Assembly: GCF_013393325.1 (NCBI RefSeq)
Contig: NZ_QJRC01000100.1
Location: 46,132 to 110,131, forward strand
Length of the DNA: 64,000 bases
Source: Pseudomonas hunanensis
GTDB taxonomy: Bacteria > Pseudomonadota > Gammaproteobacteria > Pseudomonadales > Pseudomonadaceae
Direction: 5' to 3'
A program made the position numbers and the translations under genes. Below the pieces are notes generated by a model. It was given only the letters and a program-made list of their open reading frames with translations. It searched no databases and had not been told where the DNA came from. Positions within the stretch are counted from its first letter, which is position 1; each line of letters opens with the position of its first letter. Shown in pieces: positions 1 to 8,103 of this stretch.

Positions 1-306
1 GGGGTGATCAGCTTCTACCACGATTTCCGCACCGCGCCGCCTGCCCGTCATACTCTGCGCCTGTGCCGCGCCGAGTCGTGCCAGAGCCGTGGCGCCGAGG
101 CCCTGGCCGCGCAGCTGCGTGAACAGCTGGCACTGGACGATCATGGCACCAGCGCCGACGGCGCCATCAGCCTTCGGCCGGTGTATTGCCTGGGCGCCTG
201 TGCCTGCTCGCCGGCGCTGGAGCTGGACGGCCAAGTGCACGCGCGCCTCACCCCCGAGCGCCTGCGCGCCCTGGTCAATGGTTGCCGGGAGGACGCTGCA
301 TGCTGA
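1..306 (+). CDS. fdsG: NAD-dependent formate dehydrogenase gamma subunit, 3' part
   Basis: This is the C-terminal part of the NuoE-like small subunit of soluble NAD-dependent formate dehydrogenase, which carries a [2Fe-2S] cluster in a thioredoxin-like fold and relays electrons toward the FMN subunit. The frame is open from base 1. The visible protein starts near the motif SFYHDF, which lies mid-protein in this family, so roughly 50-70 N-terminal residues lie outside the window. Cluster cysteines are visible in RLCRAESCQSRG and in VYCLGACACSP. The stop overlaps the start of fdsB by 7 bases, so the two are translationally coupled. The GTG at base 4 is not taken as a real start because the protein would lack its helical N-terminus. 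Confidence 0.88.
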   Translation, partial: GVISFYHDFRTAPPARHTLRLCRAESCQSRGAEALAAQLREQLALDDHGTSADGAISLRPVYCLGACACSPALELDGQVHARLTPERLRALVNGCREDAAC

Positions 307-1859
307 CCCTGTACATTCCCTGCGATTCGGTCGCCCGCGCCGTGGGTGCCGATCAGGTCGTCGAGGCCTTGCAGCGCGAGGCCGAGCGCCGCCAGTTGCC
401 TCTGGACATCCAACGCACCAGCTCACGCGGGTTGTACTGGCTGGAGCCGCTGATCGAGTGCGACAGTGCGCAAGGGCGCCAGGGCTTCGGCCCGGTTACC
501 CCGCAGGACGTGCCGTCCCTGCTCGATGCCCTGGCCGGTGATCCTGGTGGCCACTCACTGGCACTGGGCGCGGTCGAAGAAATACCTTACCTCAAGACCC
601 AGCAGCGCCTGTTGTTCGCCCGCGCCGGCATCACCCGCCCGTTGTCGCTGGATGACTACCGCGCCCACGGCGGTTTCGCAGGGCTGGAGGTAGCCGTGGC
701 CCTGGACGGTGCCGACGTGGTCGCTGCGGTACTCGATTCCGGTCTGCGTGGCCGTGGTGGCGCGGCGTTCCCGGCCGGCATCAAGTGGCGCACCGTGCGT
801 GACGCCGATGCCGGGCAAAAATACGTGGTGTGCAACGCTGACGAGGGTGACTCCGGCACCTTTGCCGACCGCATGCTGATGGAGGGCGACCCCTTCCTGC
901 TGATCGAGGGCATGATCATTGCCGGCCTCGCCGTCGGGGCCGACAAGGGATACATCTATGTACGCTCGGAATATCCCGACGCTATCCGCTCGCTTGACCA
1001 GGCCTTCACCATTGCCCGTGATGCGGGGTACCTCGGCACTGACGTAGCCGGCAGTGGCCAGGCGTTCGACCTGGAAGTGCGAGTGGGCGCCGGCGCCTAT
1101 ATCTGCGGCGAAGAAACCGCGTTGCTCGAATCCATCGAAGGCAAGCGCGGCATCGTCCGCGCCAAGCCCCCACTGCCCGCGCTGCAAGGCCTGTTCGGCT
1201 TGCCGACGCTGGTGCACAACGTGCTTACCCTGGCTTCGGTGCCCATCATTCTGGCCAAGGGCGCGGCGTTCTATCGCGATTTCGGCATGGGCCGCTCGCT
1301 GGGCACCATGCCGTTCCAGCTGGCCGGTAACATCCGCCAGGGTGGCTTGGTGGAGCGTGCGTTCGGCCTGACCCTGCGCGAACTGGTGGACGGTTACGGC
1401 GGTGGCACGGCCAGTGGCCGGCCGCTGAAGGCCGCGCAGGTCGGGGGGCCGCTTGGTGCCTGGGTACCCCCCAGCCACTTCGACACGCCGCTGGACTATG
1501 AAGCCTTCGCCGCCATGGGCGCGATGCTCGGCCACGGCGGTGTAGTGGTGGCCGACGACACCCTGAACATGGCCAGCATGGCGCGTTTCGCCCTGCAGTT
1601 CTGCGCCGAGGAGTCCTGTGGCAAGTGCACCCCATGCCGCATCGGCTCGACGCGGGGCATGGAAGTGGTCGACCGGCTGATCGCCAGCAGCGACCTCGCT
1701 GAACGCCACGACCAGGCGCTGTTGCTGCGCGACCTGTGCGACACGATGCAGTACGGCTCGCTGTGCGCCATGGGGGGCATGACCGCTTACCCGGTGGCCA
1801 GTGCGCTCAAGTACTTCCCTGCCGATTTTGGGCTGACCACCACGGAGGCCGCGCAGTGA
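300..1859 (+). CDS. fdsB: NAD-dependent formate dehydrogenase beta subunit (FMN/NADH site)
   Basis: A NuoF-like diaphorase subunit that takes electrons from the FdsA Fe-S chain and reduces NAD+ at FMN. The predicted 519 residues match the usual family length of about 520. An N-terminal extension of about 120 residues precedes the NuoF core. The FMN-binding glycine-rich GRGGAAFPAGIKW lies near residue 150, the NADH-site motif GAGAYICGEETALLES near 262, and the [4Fe-4S] motif ESCGKCTPCRIGS near 437. I chose the ATG at 300, which overlaps the end of fdsG; a longer open frame from 186 would run through fdsG and is unlikely. The stop overlaps the GTG start of fdsA. Confidence 0.93.
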   Translation: MLTLYIPCDSVARAVGADQVVEALQREAERRQLPLDIQRTSSRGLYWLEPLIECDSAQGRQGFGPVTPQDVPSLLDALAGDPGGHSLALGAVEEIPYLKTQQRLLFARAGITRPLSLDDYRAHGGFAGLEVAVALDGADVVAAVLDSGLRGRGGAAFPAGIKWRTVRDADAGQKYVVCNADEGDSGTFADRMLMEGDPFLLIEGMIIAGLAVGADKGYIYVRSEYPDAIRSLDQAFTIARDAGYLGTDVAGSGQAFDLEVRVGAGAYICGEETALLESIEGKRGIVRAKPPLPALQGLFGLPTLVHNVLTLASVPIILAKGAAFYRDFGMGRSLGTMPFQLAGNIRQGGLVERAFGLTLRELVDGYGGGTASGRPLKAAQVGGPLGAWVPPSHFDTPLDYEAFAAMGAMLGHGGVVVADDTLNMASMARFALQFCAEESCGKCTPCRIGSTRGMEVVDRLIASSDLAERHDQALLLRDLCDTMQYGSLCAMGGMTAYPVASALKYFPADFGLTTTEAAQ

Positions 1860-4738
1860 TCAATTTCTTCGACCCCGCTTCTGATAAAAACAGCGACCTC
1901 GGCACCCCGGCCCGTGACAGCGACGTGCAGGTCAGCCTGAGCATTGACGGCCGCGCCATCAGTGTGCCCGCCGGCACCTCGGTGATGCGCGCCGCCGCGA
2001 TGCTCGGCACCAGCATCCCCAAACTGTGCGCCACCGACAGCCTTGAAGCCTTCGGCTCGTGCCGCATGTGCATGGTGGAAATCGAAGGCATGCGCGGCTA
2101 CCCGGCGTCCTGCACCACGCCGGTCAGCGAAGGCATGGTGGTACGTACCGAAACCCCGCGCCTGGCCGGCCTGCGCCGCAACGTGATGGAGCTGTACATT
2201 TCCGACCACCCGCTGGACTGTCTGACCTGCTCGGCCAACGGTAACTGCGAGCTGCAGACCGTGGCTGGCCAGGTGGGCCTGCGCGAGGTGCGCTATGGCT
2301 ATGACGGCGCCAACCACCTGGCCGAGAAAAAGGACGTTTCCAACCCGTATTTCGACTACGAGCCGAGCAAGTGCATCGTTTGCAGCCGCTGCGTGCGCGC
2401 CTGCGAGGATATCCAGGGCACCTTTGCCCTGACCATTACCGGGCGTGGTTTTGAATCGCGGGTAGCGGCAGCGGGTGGTGATGACTTCCTCACTTCCGAG
2501 TGCGTGTCGTGCGGCGCCTGCGTGCAGGCCTGCCCGACTGCGACCCTGACGGAAAAGAGCCTGGTGCAACTTGGCCAGCCTGAGCGTTCGGTCATTACCA
2601 CGTGCGCCTACTGCGGCGTTGGCTGTTCGTTCCGCGCCGAAATGAAGGGCGACCAGCTGGTGCGCATGGTCCCGGACAAGAACGGCGGCGCCAACCATGG
2701 CCACGCCTGCGTCAAAGGCCGCTTCGCCTGGGGTTATGCCACCCACCCGGACCGCATTACCAAGCCGATGATTCGCAAGCGCCTGGAAGACCCGTGGCAG
2801 GAAGTGAGCTGGGACGAGGCGGTGACCTATGCCGCCAGCGAGTTCCGCCGCATCCAGCTCAAGTACGGGCGCGACGCCATTGGCGGCATCACCTCCAGCC
2901 GCTGCACCAACGAAGAAGCCTACCTGGTGCAGAAATTGGTGCGCACGGCATTCGGCAACAACAACGTCGATACCTGCGCGCGGGTGTGCCATTCGCCCAC
3001 TGGCTATGGCCTGAAGCAGACCCTGGGTGAATCGGCGGGCACGCAAAGCTTCGATTCGGTGATGCAGGCCGACGTGGTGCTGGTGATCGGCGCCAACCCC
3101 ACCGATGCTCACCCGGTGTTTGGTTCGCAACTCAAGCGTCGCTTGCGCCAGGGGGCTCGGCTGATCGTGATCGACCCACGGCGTATCGACCTGGTCGACT
3201 CGCCGCACGCCCGTGCCGAGCTGCATCTGCAACTGCGCCCAGGCACCAACGTGGCCATGCTCAACGCCCTGGCCCACGTGATAGTCACCGAGGGCCTGCT
3301 GGCTCAACGCTTCATCGATGCCCGCTGCGAAACCGAAGACTTCGCCCGCTGGCGCGACTTCGTCAGCCTGGCAGACAACGCCCCCGAGGTGCTCGGCCCG
3401 GTCTGTGGTGTGCCTGCCGAGCAGATCCGCGCCGCTGCGCGGTTGTATGCCACCGGCGGCAACGCAGCCATCTATTACGGCTTGGGCGTGACCGAGCACA
3501 GCCAGGGTAGTACTGCGGTGATGGGCATCGCCAACCTGGCCATGGCCACCGGCAATATCGGCCGCGAGGGGGTAGGGGTGAACCCGTTGCGCGGGCAGAA
3601 CAACGTGCAGGGTTCGTGCGACATGGGTTCGTTCCCCCACGAGCTGCCCGGCTACCGGCATATCTCCAACGAGGGCGTGCGCGCCGAGTTCGAACGAGCC
3701 TGGGGCGTGACCCTGCAGCCCGACCCTGGTCTGCGCATTCCCAACATGTTCGAGGCTGCGTTGGACGGCAGCTTCAAAGCGTTGTACTGCCAGGGTGAGG
3801 ACATCGCCCAGAGCGACCCCAACACCCAGCACGTCACGGCAGCCTTGCACGCCATGGAGTGCGTGGTGGTGCAGGATATTTTCCTCAACGAAACCGCCAA
3901 GTTCGCCCATGTGTTCCTGCCGGGCAGTTCATTCCTTGAAAAGGACGGCACTTTCACCAATGCCGAGCGGCGCATTTCGCGGGTGCGCAAGGTCATGGAG
4001 CCGCTGGCCGGCAAGGCCGACTGGGAAGCCACCGTGGCCCTGGCCAACGCCCTGGGCTACCCGATGAACTACCGCCACCCGTCCGAGATCATGGACGAGA
4101 TCGCTCGCCTGACGCCGACCTTCCGCCGGGTAAGCTACGCCGAGATCGACCGCCATGGCAGCCTGCAATGGCCATGCAACGATGCTGCACCCGATGGCAC
4201 ACCGACCATGCACATCGACCAGTTCGTGCGTGGCAAGGGCCGCTTCATGCTTACCGGCTACGTGCCCACCGACGAAAAGGTCAACAACCGCTATCCGCTG
4301 CTGCTGACCACCGGGCGCATCCTCAGCCAGTACAACGTCGGGGCTCAGACCCGGCGTACCGGCAACGTCGCCTGGCATGACGCCGACCGTTTGGAGATCC
4401 ACCCGACCGACGCCGAAAGCCGTGGCATTCAGGACGGTGACTGGGTGGGAATCGGCAGCCGCGCCGGGCAGACCGTGCTGCGTGCCAAGGTCAGCGCACG
4501 GGTGGCGCCGGGCGTGGTGTACACCACGTTCCACTTCCCTGAATCGGGGGCGAACGTGATCACCACCGACAACTCCGACTGGGCCACCAACTGCCCCGAG
4601 TACAAGGTGACGGCTGTGGAAGTGGTGAAAGTGTTCCAGCCATCACAATGGCAAAAGCGCTACCAGGACTTCAGTGATGAACAGCGGCGGCTGCTGATAG
4701 AGCGCCGCACAGCGGAAAAAGCCGAGGTGCGCCGATGA
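1856..4738 (+). CDS. fdsA: NAD-dependent formate dehydrogenase alpha subunit (molybdenum catalytic)
   Basis: The catalytic subunit oxidises formate to CO2 at a molybdenum bis-MGD centre in the cytoplasm. Of 960 predicted residues, the first 100 form a plant-type [2Fe-2S] ferredoxin domain (GSCRMCMVEIEG). A His/Cys cluster segment follows (HPLDCLTCSANGNCELQ). Two [4Fe-4S] clusters come next (CIVCSRCVRAC near 172, CVSCGACVQAC near 216), then the cluster preceding the Mo domain (CAYCGVGC near 250). The predicted Mo ligand is Cys378 in DTCARVCHSP, followed by the conserved His379, so this is a cysteine and not a selenocysteine enzyme. The start is GTG at 1856, overlapping the fdsB stop; the longer upstream frame lies inside fdsB. 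It ends in an ATGA overlap with fdsD. Confidence 0.94.
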   Translation: MINFFDPASDKNSDLGTPARDSDVQVSLSIDGRAISVPAGTSVMRAAAMLGTSIPKLCATDSLEAFGSCRMCMVEIEGMRGYPASCTTPVSEGMVVRTETPRLAGLRRNVMELYISDHPLDCLTCSANGNCELQTVAGQVGLREVRYGYDGANHLAEKKDVSNPYFDYEPSKCIVCSRCVRACEDIQGTFALTITGRGFESRVAAAGGDDFLTSECVSCGACVQACPTATLTEKSLVQLGQPERSVITTCAYCGVGCSFRAEMKGDQLVRMVPDKNGGANHGHACVKGRFAWGYATHPDRITKPMIRKRLEDPWQEVSWDEAVTYAASEFRRIQLKYGRDAIGGITSSRCTNEEAYLVQKLVRTAFGNNNVDTCARVCHSPTGYGLKQTLGESAGTQSFDSVMQADVVLVIGANPTDAHPVFGSQLKRRLRQGARLIVIDPRRIDLVDSPHARAELHLQLRPGTNVAMLNALAHVIVTEGLLAQRFIDARCETEDFARWRDFVSLADNAPEVLGPVCGVPAEQIRAAARLYATGGNAAIYYGLGVTEHSQGSTAVMGIANLAMATGNIGREGVGVNPLRGQNNVQGSCDMGSFPHELPGYRHISNEGVRAEFERAWGVTLQPDPGLRIPNMFEAALDGSFKALYCQGEDIAQSDPNTQHVTAALHAMECVVVQDIFLNETAKFAHVFLPGSSFLEKDGTFTNAERRISRVRKVMEPLAGKADWEATVALANALGYPMNYRHPSEIMDEIARLTPTFRRVSYAEIDRHGSLQWPCNDAAPDGTPTMHIDQFVRGKGRFMLTGYVPTDEKVNNRYPLLLTTGRILSQYNVGAQTRRTGNVAWHDADRLEIHPTDAESRGIQDGDWVGIGSRAGQTVLRAKVSARVAPGVVYTTFHFPESGANVITTDNSDWATNCPEYKVTAVEVVKVFQPSQWQKRYQDFSDEQRRLLIERRTAEKAEVRR

Positions 4739-4938
4739 GCAGTGACAACCTGGTCAAGATGGCCAACCAGATTGCCCATTACTTCGACAGTGAGCCAAAC
4801 CGGGCGCTGGCGGTGCAGGGGGTGCGGCAGCATTTGCAAAGCTTCTGGACGCCGGCCATGCGCCGGCAACTGGCGGAGTGGATCGAGGCCAACGCAGGGG
4901 AGGGCCTGGACCCGAAGGTGCGCGAGGCGATGGCCTAG
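4735..4938 (+). CDS. fdsD: Formate dehydrogenase delta subunit
   Basis: A 67-residue protein starting in an ATGA overlap with fdsA. Its length, position and text (SSDNLVKMANQIAHYF near the N-terminus) fit the small FdsD subunit that accompanies oxygen-tolerant formate dehydrogenases and is needed for assembly or activity. In many FdsGBACD operons an fdhD-like fdsC gene sits between fdsA and fdsD; here fdsD follows fdsA directly, so the sulfurtransferase must be encoded elsewhere. The operon ends here, before a large REP inverted repeat. Confidence 0.85.
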   Translation: MSSDNLVKMANQIAHYFDSEPNRALAVQGVRQHLQSFWTPAMRRQLAEWIEANAGEGLDPKVREAMA

Positions 4939-4945
4939 CGGGCCT

Positions 4946-5081
4946 GCGCGGTCCCTGTAGGAGCGGCCTTGTGTCGCGAAAGGGCCGCGAAGCGGCCCCA
5001 GATTTCAGCTTTGATGCATAAATTTCTGGGGCCGCCTTGCGGCCCTTTCGCGACACAAGGCCGCTCCTACAGGGACCGCGC
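4946..5081. repeat. Inverted pair of P. putida-type REP elements
   Basis: Two arms of about 43 bases are exact reverse complements, the left starting GCGCGGTCCCTGTAGGAGCG and the right ending in its complement. Each arm contains its own small palindrome (GGGCCGCgaaGCGGCCC in the left one). About 45 bases separate the arm cores. The pair lies between the convergent fdsD and universal stress genes, so it could act as a two-way transcription stop as well as being a mobile REP/REPIN unit. Confidence 0.85.
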
Positions 5082-5098
5082 CAATCGTGGCAATTGCG

Positions 5099-5962
5099 TC
5101 AGCCGCGGGCCAGTTCGGCCTGGTGGGCGATGGCTTCTTCGCTCTTGAGCACCAGCACATCGCCCTCCAGTTCATCCAGCACCACCTCCGAAGTATTGCC
5201 AATCAACGCCCCGGAAATCCCCGTGCGGCATACGGTGCCGATCACCGTCACCACCGCATCAAGCTTCTTCTCGGTAAACGGGATCAGCACATCCGCCGGC
5301 CCTTCAGCCACATGCAGGCAGTCTTCGCTGATGCCGTATTCGGCCTGGAACGCCTTGCAGGCTTCGCGGTAGCGGTTTTCGATGGTCTCGCTCAACTGGT
5401 ACGTCGGGTCCGAGGCCGACAGCATTGGCGACGGGTGGGCACTGATGACATGCAGTTCGCCCTTGGCCAGCCCGGCGATGGCATAGCCATGGTCGATGAT
5501 GCTCGCATGCAGGCGGCGGTGGTCGTCGTCCTGGTTGCCCACGTCCACCGCAGCCAGAATCTTGCCCCCGGTCCACGGCCGTTCGCTCTTGACCATCAGC
5601 ACCGCACACGGGCACTGGCGCAGCAGCTTCCAGTCACTGGGGGTGAGCAAGGCTTTTTTCAGCGGGTTGTCCGGGCGGTGTTCCTTGATCACCAACTCGC
5701 AGCCCTCGGCCTGCTGCACATAGATGATGGTGTCGTGCAGGTTGTCGCGCCAGGCCTCCTCGTGGGTGACGTTGTCGTACCCGTCATCGTGCAACTGGCT
5801 GCTCAGCAAGCTAAGCAGTGCGTGGTGGTCATGCTTCTTGTCGCACATCAGCAGGTGCAGGCGTGCGCCAGTGACGCCGGCAATCAGCTTGGCCCGGGTC
5901 AGCGCCCGGCTGTGGGCGTGCTCAGGGTCGAGGACGACGAGGATGCTGCGGACGGCTTGCAT
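5099..5962 (-). CDS. Tandem-domain universal stress protein (UspE-like)
   Basis: A cytoplasmic protein of 287 residues with two Usp domains. The first begins VRSILVVLDPEHAHSRAL; the second begins near GGKILAAVDVGNQ and ends with a Usp nucleotide-binding signature (IGTVCRTGISGALIGNTSE). Tandem-domain Usps in Pseudomonas commonly support survival under low oxygen or stress. The start at 5962 is chosen because a GAGGGAG ribosome-binding site lies 9 bases upstream and the Usp fold starts right after; the open frame extends further upstream without support. An ANR-type site lies about 70 bases upstream of the start with a suitably placed -10. Confidence 0.85.
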   Translation of the reverse strand: MQAVRSILVVLDPEHAHSRALTRAKLIAGVTGARLHLLMCDKKHDHHALLSLLSSQLHDDGYDNVTHEEAWRDNLHDTIIYVQQAEGCELVIKEHRPDNPLKKALLTPSDWKLLRQCPCAVLMVKSERPWTGGKILAAVDVGNQDDDHRRLHASIIDHGYAIAGLAKGELHVISAHPSPMLSASDPTYQLSETIENRYREACKAFQAEYGISEDCLHVAEGPADVLIPFTEKKLDAVVTVIGTVCRTGISGALIGNTSEVVLDELEGDVLVLKSEEAIAHQAELARG

Positions 5963-6028
5963 GGGCGTGAACTCCCTCAAAGGTGGCGACCAATGCCTGA
6001 CTATAGTCGGCGCTTCCCCCGCTGGCGC

Positions 6029-6042
6029 TTGATATACGTCAA
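6029..6042 (-). promoter_or_regulatory. Putative ANR/FNR box for the universal stress gene
   Basis: TTGATATACGTCAA matches the ANR/FNR consensus TTGAT-N4-ATCAA at 9 of 10 fixed positions. On the minus strand a TATAGT -10 hexamer lies at 6000-6005. That would put the box centre at about -42 from the start site, the usual place for activation by this family. The divergent miaE gene starts 73 bases away on the other side. Confidence 0.6.
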
Positions 6043-6114
6043 GCATAGTCACTGGCGCCACCCGCCGCCGTCGGTATAATCGCCGCCTCTGCCTGTTCCT
6101 GTGGTTGCACGTTT

Positions 6115-6732
6115 ATGTCCCTGATCCCCGAAATCGACGCTTTTCTTGGTTGCCCGACGCCAGATGCCTGGATCGAAGCGGCGCTCGCCGACCAGGAAAC
6201 CCTGCTGATCGACCACAAGAACTGCGAGTTCAAGGCCGCCAGCACGGCCTTGAGCCTGATGGCCAAATACAACACGCACCTTGATCTGATCAACATGATG
6301 TCGCGCCTGGCCCGCGAGGAGCTGGTGCACCATGAGCAGGTGCTGCGCCTGATGAAGCGCCGTGGTGTGCCGCTGCGCCCGGTGTCGGCGGGGCGCTATG
6401 CGTCGGGGCTGCGCCGCCTGGTACGTGCCCACGAGCCAGTGAAACTGGTGGATACGCTGGTGGTGGGGGCGTTCATCGAGGCGCGCAGCTGTGAGCGCTT
6501 CGCTGCGCTGGTGCCGCACCTGGATGAAGAACTGGGCCGCTTCTACCACGGTTTGTTGAAAAGTGAAGCGCGCCACTATGAGGGCTACCTGAAACTGGCG
6601 CACAACTACGGCGATGAGGCGGACATCGCCCGCCGTGTGGAACTGGTGCGCGCTGCGGAAATGGAACTGATCCAGTCACCGGACCAGGAGCTGCGCTTCC
6701 ACAGCGGTATACCCCAGGCGCTGGCCGCCTGA
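6115..6732 (+). CDS. miaE: tRNA-(ms2io6A37)-hydroxylase MiaE
   Basis: A non-haem di-iron monooxygenase of the ferritin-like fold that hydroxylates 2-methylthio-N6-isopentenyladenosine at position 37 of tRNAs reading U-starting codons, using O2. At 205 residues it is the usual family length. Iron-ligand motifs are visible: Glu in NCEFKAAS, ExxH in REELVHHEQV, Glu in FIEARSCERF and ExxH in SEARHYEGY. A TATAAT -10 lies at 6075-6080. It is divergent from an ANR-linked stress gene, so an oxygen-using enzyme sits beside a low-oxygen promoter. Confidence 0.93.
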   Translation: MSLIPEIDAFLGCPTPDAWIEAALADQETLLIDHKNCEFKAASTALSLMAKYNTHLDLINMMSRLAREELVHHEQVLRLMKRRGVPLRPVSAGRYASGLRRLVRAHEPVKLVDTLVVGAFIEARSCERFAALVPHLDEELGRFYHGLLKSEARHYEGYLKLAHNYGDEADIARRVELVRAAEMELIQSPDQELRFHSGIPQALAA

Positions 6733-6754
6733 GTCGCAACAGGCGGCCCTGGGT

Positions 6755-7075
6755 TCAGTCGCGCCGGCCCAGCAACAGGCCGATCACCAGGCCGAGGCCG
6801 GCGGAAATGGCCACGGTCTGCCAGGGGTGGCCGCCAATATAATCCTGAGTGGCGTCCACCACCGGTTGCGCCTTGTCCCGCACATTGCCTGCGGCCTGGC
6901 GCGCCTGTTTCAGTTTGAGGCTGACCTGCGCCCGCAGGGTTTCTGCTTCTTCGCCCACCAGGGCGGCACTGTCGTTCAGCAGTTTTTCCGATTCTTCGAT
7001 CAGCGATTGCAGTTCGCTGAATACCTGGTCCTTGATCTGATCGCTGTCCGCCAGCGTGGCGTTTTTCCGGGCCAT
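6755..7075 (-). CDS. DUF883 family (ElaB/YqjD-like) membrane-anchored protein
   Basis: A 106-residue protein with a long charged helical N-terminal part and a C-terminal transmembrane segment (TVAISAGLGLVIGLLLGRRD), preceded by the GGHPWQ motif typical of the ElaB/YqjD family. E. coli members are tail-anchored inner-membrane proteins that bind ribosomes in stationary phase; the role here is inferred from family only. The start is placed at 7075, where GAGGACGAG lies just upstream; an in-frame start 11 codons earlier is possible. Confidence 0.8.
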   Translation of the reverse strand: MARKNATLADSDQIKDQVFSELQSLIEESEKLLNDSAALVGEEAETLRAQVSLKLKQARQAAGNVRDKAQPVVDATQDYIGGHPWQTVAISAGLGLVIGLLLGRRD

Positions 7076-7203
7076 GAACTCGTCCTCGTCGATGGGGGGT
7101 GTGAACAATGGATACCGCCACGTCGGGAAAGTTGCGGCGGCTTTCCGATGTTGCGTTGCCTGGGTGTAAGATAGCGGCCATTTTCAAACCTGCAGGTACC
7201 TTC

Positions 7204-7467
7204 ATGAGTTTCAATCTGGCCAACATGAGCTTCGAGGAACGGGCGCAGATCGAGGCAGAGAAGGCTCGGCTGTTCGAGATGTGGCAGAACAACCTGGGCA
7301 AGGCCAAGGGCGATGCGGCCCGGCTGATTGCCGAAAAGCCACGGCGCAAGGGCAAGTGGGCCGAGTGGGTACGCGCCGAACTGGACGCCATGACGCCGCC
7401 CGAGTACGCCAGCATGGTGCGCAGCGAAGTCAACAAGCTGATGGCCGCGGCCAGCGCCAACCGCTGA
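7204..7467 (+). CDS. Small hypothetical protein with KWxEWVRAEL motif
   Basis: An 87-residue cytoplasmic protein, mostly helical and rich in Ala, Glu and Lys. The function is unknown. Its C-terminal part (GKWAEWVRAELDAMTPPEYA) closely resembles that of the 70-residue protein at 48164-48376, so the two are paralogues of one small family. The ATG at 7204 is chosen over an upstream in-frame ATG at 7108 because the intervening residues look non-coding and the methionine opens the conserved part. Confidence 0.75.
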   Translation: MSFNLANMSFEERAQIEAEKARLFEMWQNNLGKAKGDAARLIAEKPRRKGKWAEWVRAELDAMTPPEYASMVRSEVNKLMAAASANR

Positions 7468-7485
7468 GCACACCCCACCGGGCGT

Positions 7486-7968
7486 TTACCAGTAAGCGCC
7501 CTTGGGCAGGTCCAGCTTGCCCTCGTCGGTAAAGCGCACGGTGCCCAGCGGCCCGCCGGCCAGCTTGCCGCGCAGCGTGTAGGGCAAACCCTGCAGCGAC
7601 TCTACCTTGCCCAGCCCATAGGCCTGGCGCAGGAAGGAAAACGCCGTGATGCTGACGGGCACCACGATTACCGCTTCGTCATATCGGCCAATATGGCCCT
7701 GCTGGTCGCTGACCCCGGCCGCTAGCGGCTGGCCGTTGACTTCCAGGTTGATGGCGACACCGTTGTAATCGATCGGCGCCTCGTTGGGGTTCTGTACCCG
7801 CATTTTCACCGCCATGCGCAGCTCCAGCTCCTGGCCGGGCAGTGGCTCGATGCCGATCACGCTGATGTTGACCGGGTCGCGTGGCTGGAACAGGGCGCAG
7901 GCTCCTAGGCCATACGCCATCAGCAGGACGAGAAACAGGCGGATACAGTGGTGCAGGCGGGCAGTCAT
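7486..7968 (-). CDS. Lipoprotein with LEA14-like WHy domain
   Basis: A 160-residue lipoprotein with a hydrophobic signal and the lipobox LGAC. The rest is a beta-rich domain resembling the water-stress/hypersensitive-response (WHy, LEA type 2) domain, with the characteristic MRVQNPNEAPIDYNGV stretch. Family members are thought to act in desiccation or stress protection; no function is proven for this one. The gene is convergent with 7204-7467. The start at 7968 opens the signal peptide; six further upstream codons are open. Confidence 0.8.
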   Translation of the reverse strand: MTARLHHCIRLFLVLLMAYGLGACALFQPRDPVNISVIGIEPLPGQELELRMAVKMRVQNPNEAPIDYNGVAINLEVNGQPLAAGVSDQQGHIGRYDEAVIVVPVSITAFSFLRQAYGLGKVESLQGLPYTLRGKLAGGPLGTVRFTDEGKLDLPKGAYW

Positions 7969-8048
7969 TGAGGGCGACCTTGCCAAAGTGAGCGAACGGT
8001 CAGTGTGGCAAATGCGCGTCGGCGTTGAAAGTATCCTCGCAGATGAAA

Positions 8049-8067
8049 GATACTGTTTCTCATTAAC
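8049..8067 (+). promoter_or_regulatory. Putative Fur box upstream of the sigma/FecR hybrid gene
   Basis: GATACTGTTTCTCATTAAC matches 14 of 19 positions of the classic Fur box GATAATGATAATCATTATC. It lies 37 bases upstream of the start at 8104. Iron repression of a siderophore signalling gene would be expected, so both position and context support it. Confidence 0.6.
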
Positions 8068-8103
8068 GCCCGATAACTCATCTTACTGGCAGTTTCCAAA
8101 CCC

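Noticed and set aside
1787..3910. A 707-codon open frame on the minus strand inside fdsA
   Set aside because: It lies wholly opposite a clear formate dehydrogenase gene; its His/Ala/Gly/Val-rich text has no domain pattern and reflects GC-rich codon bias.
1856..4738. Possible selenocysteine in formate dehydrogenase
   Set aside because: The metal ligand position is a TGC cysteine codon (residue 378) and there is no in-frame TGA.
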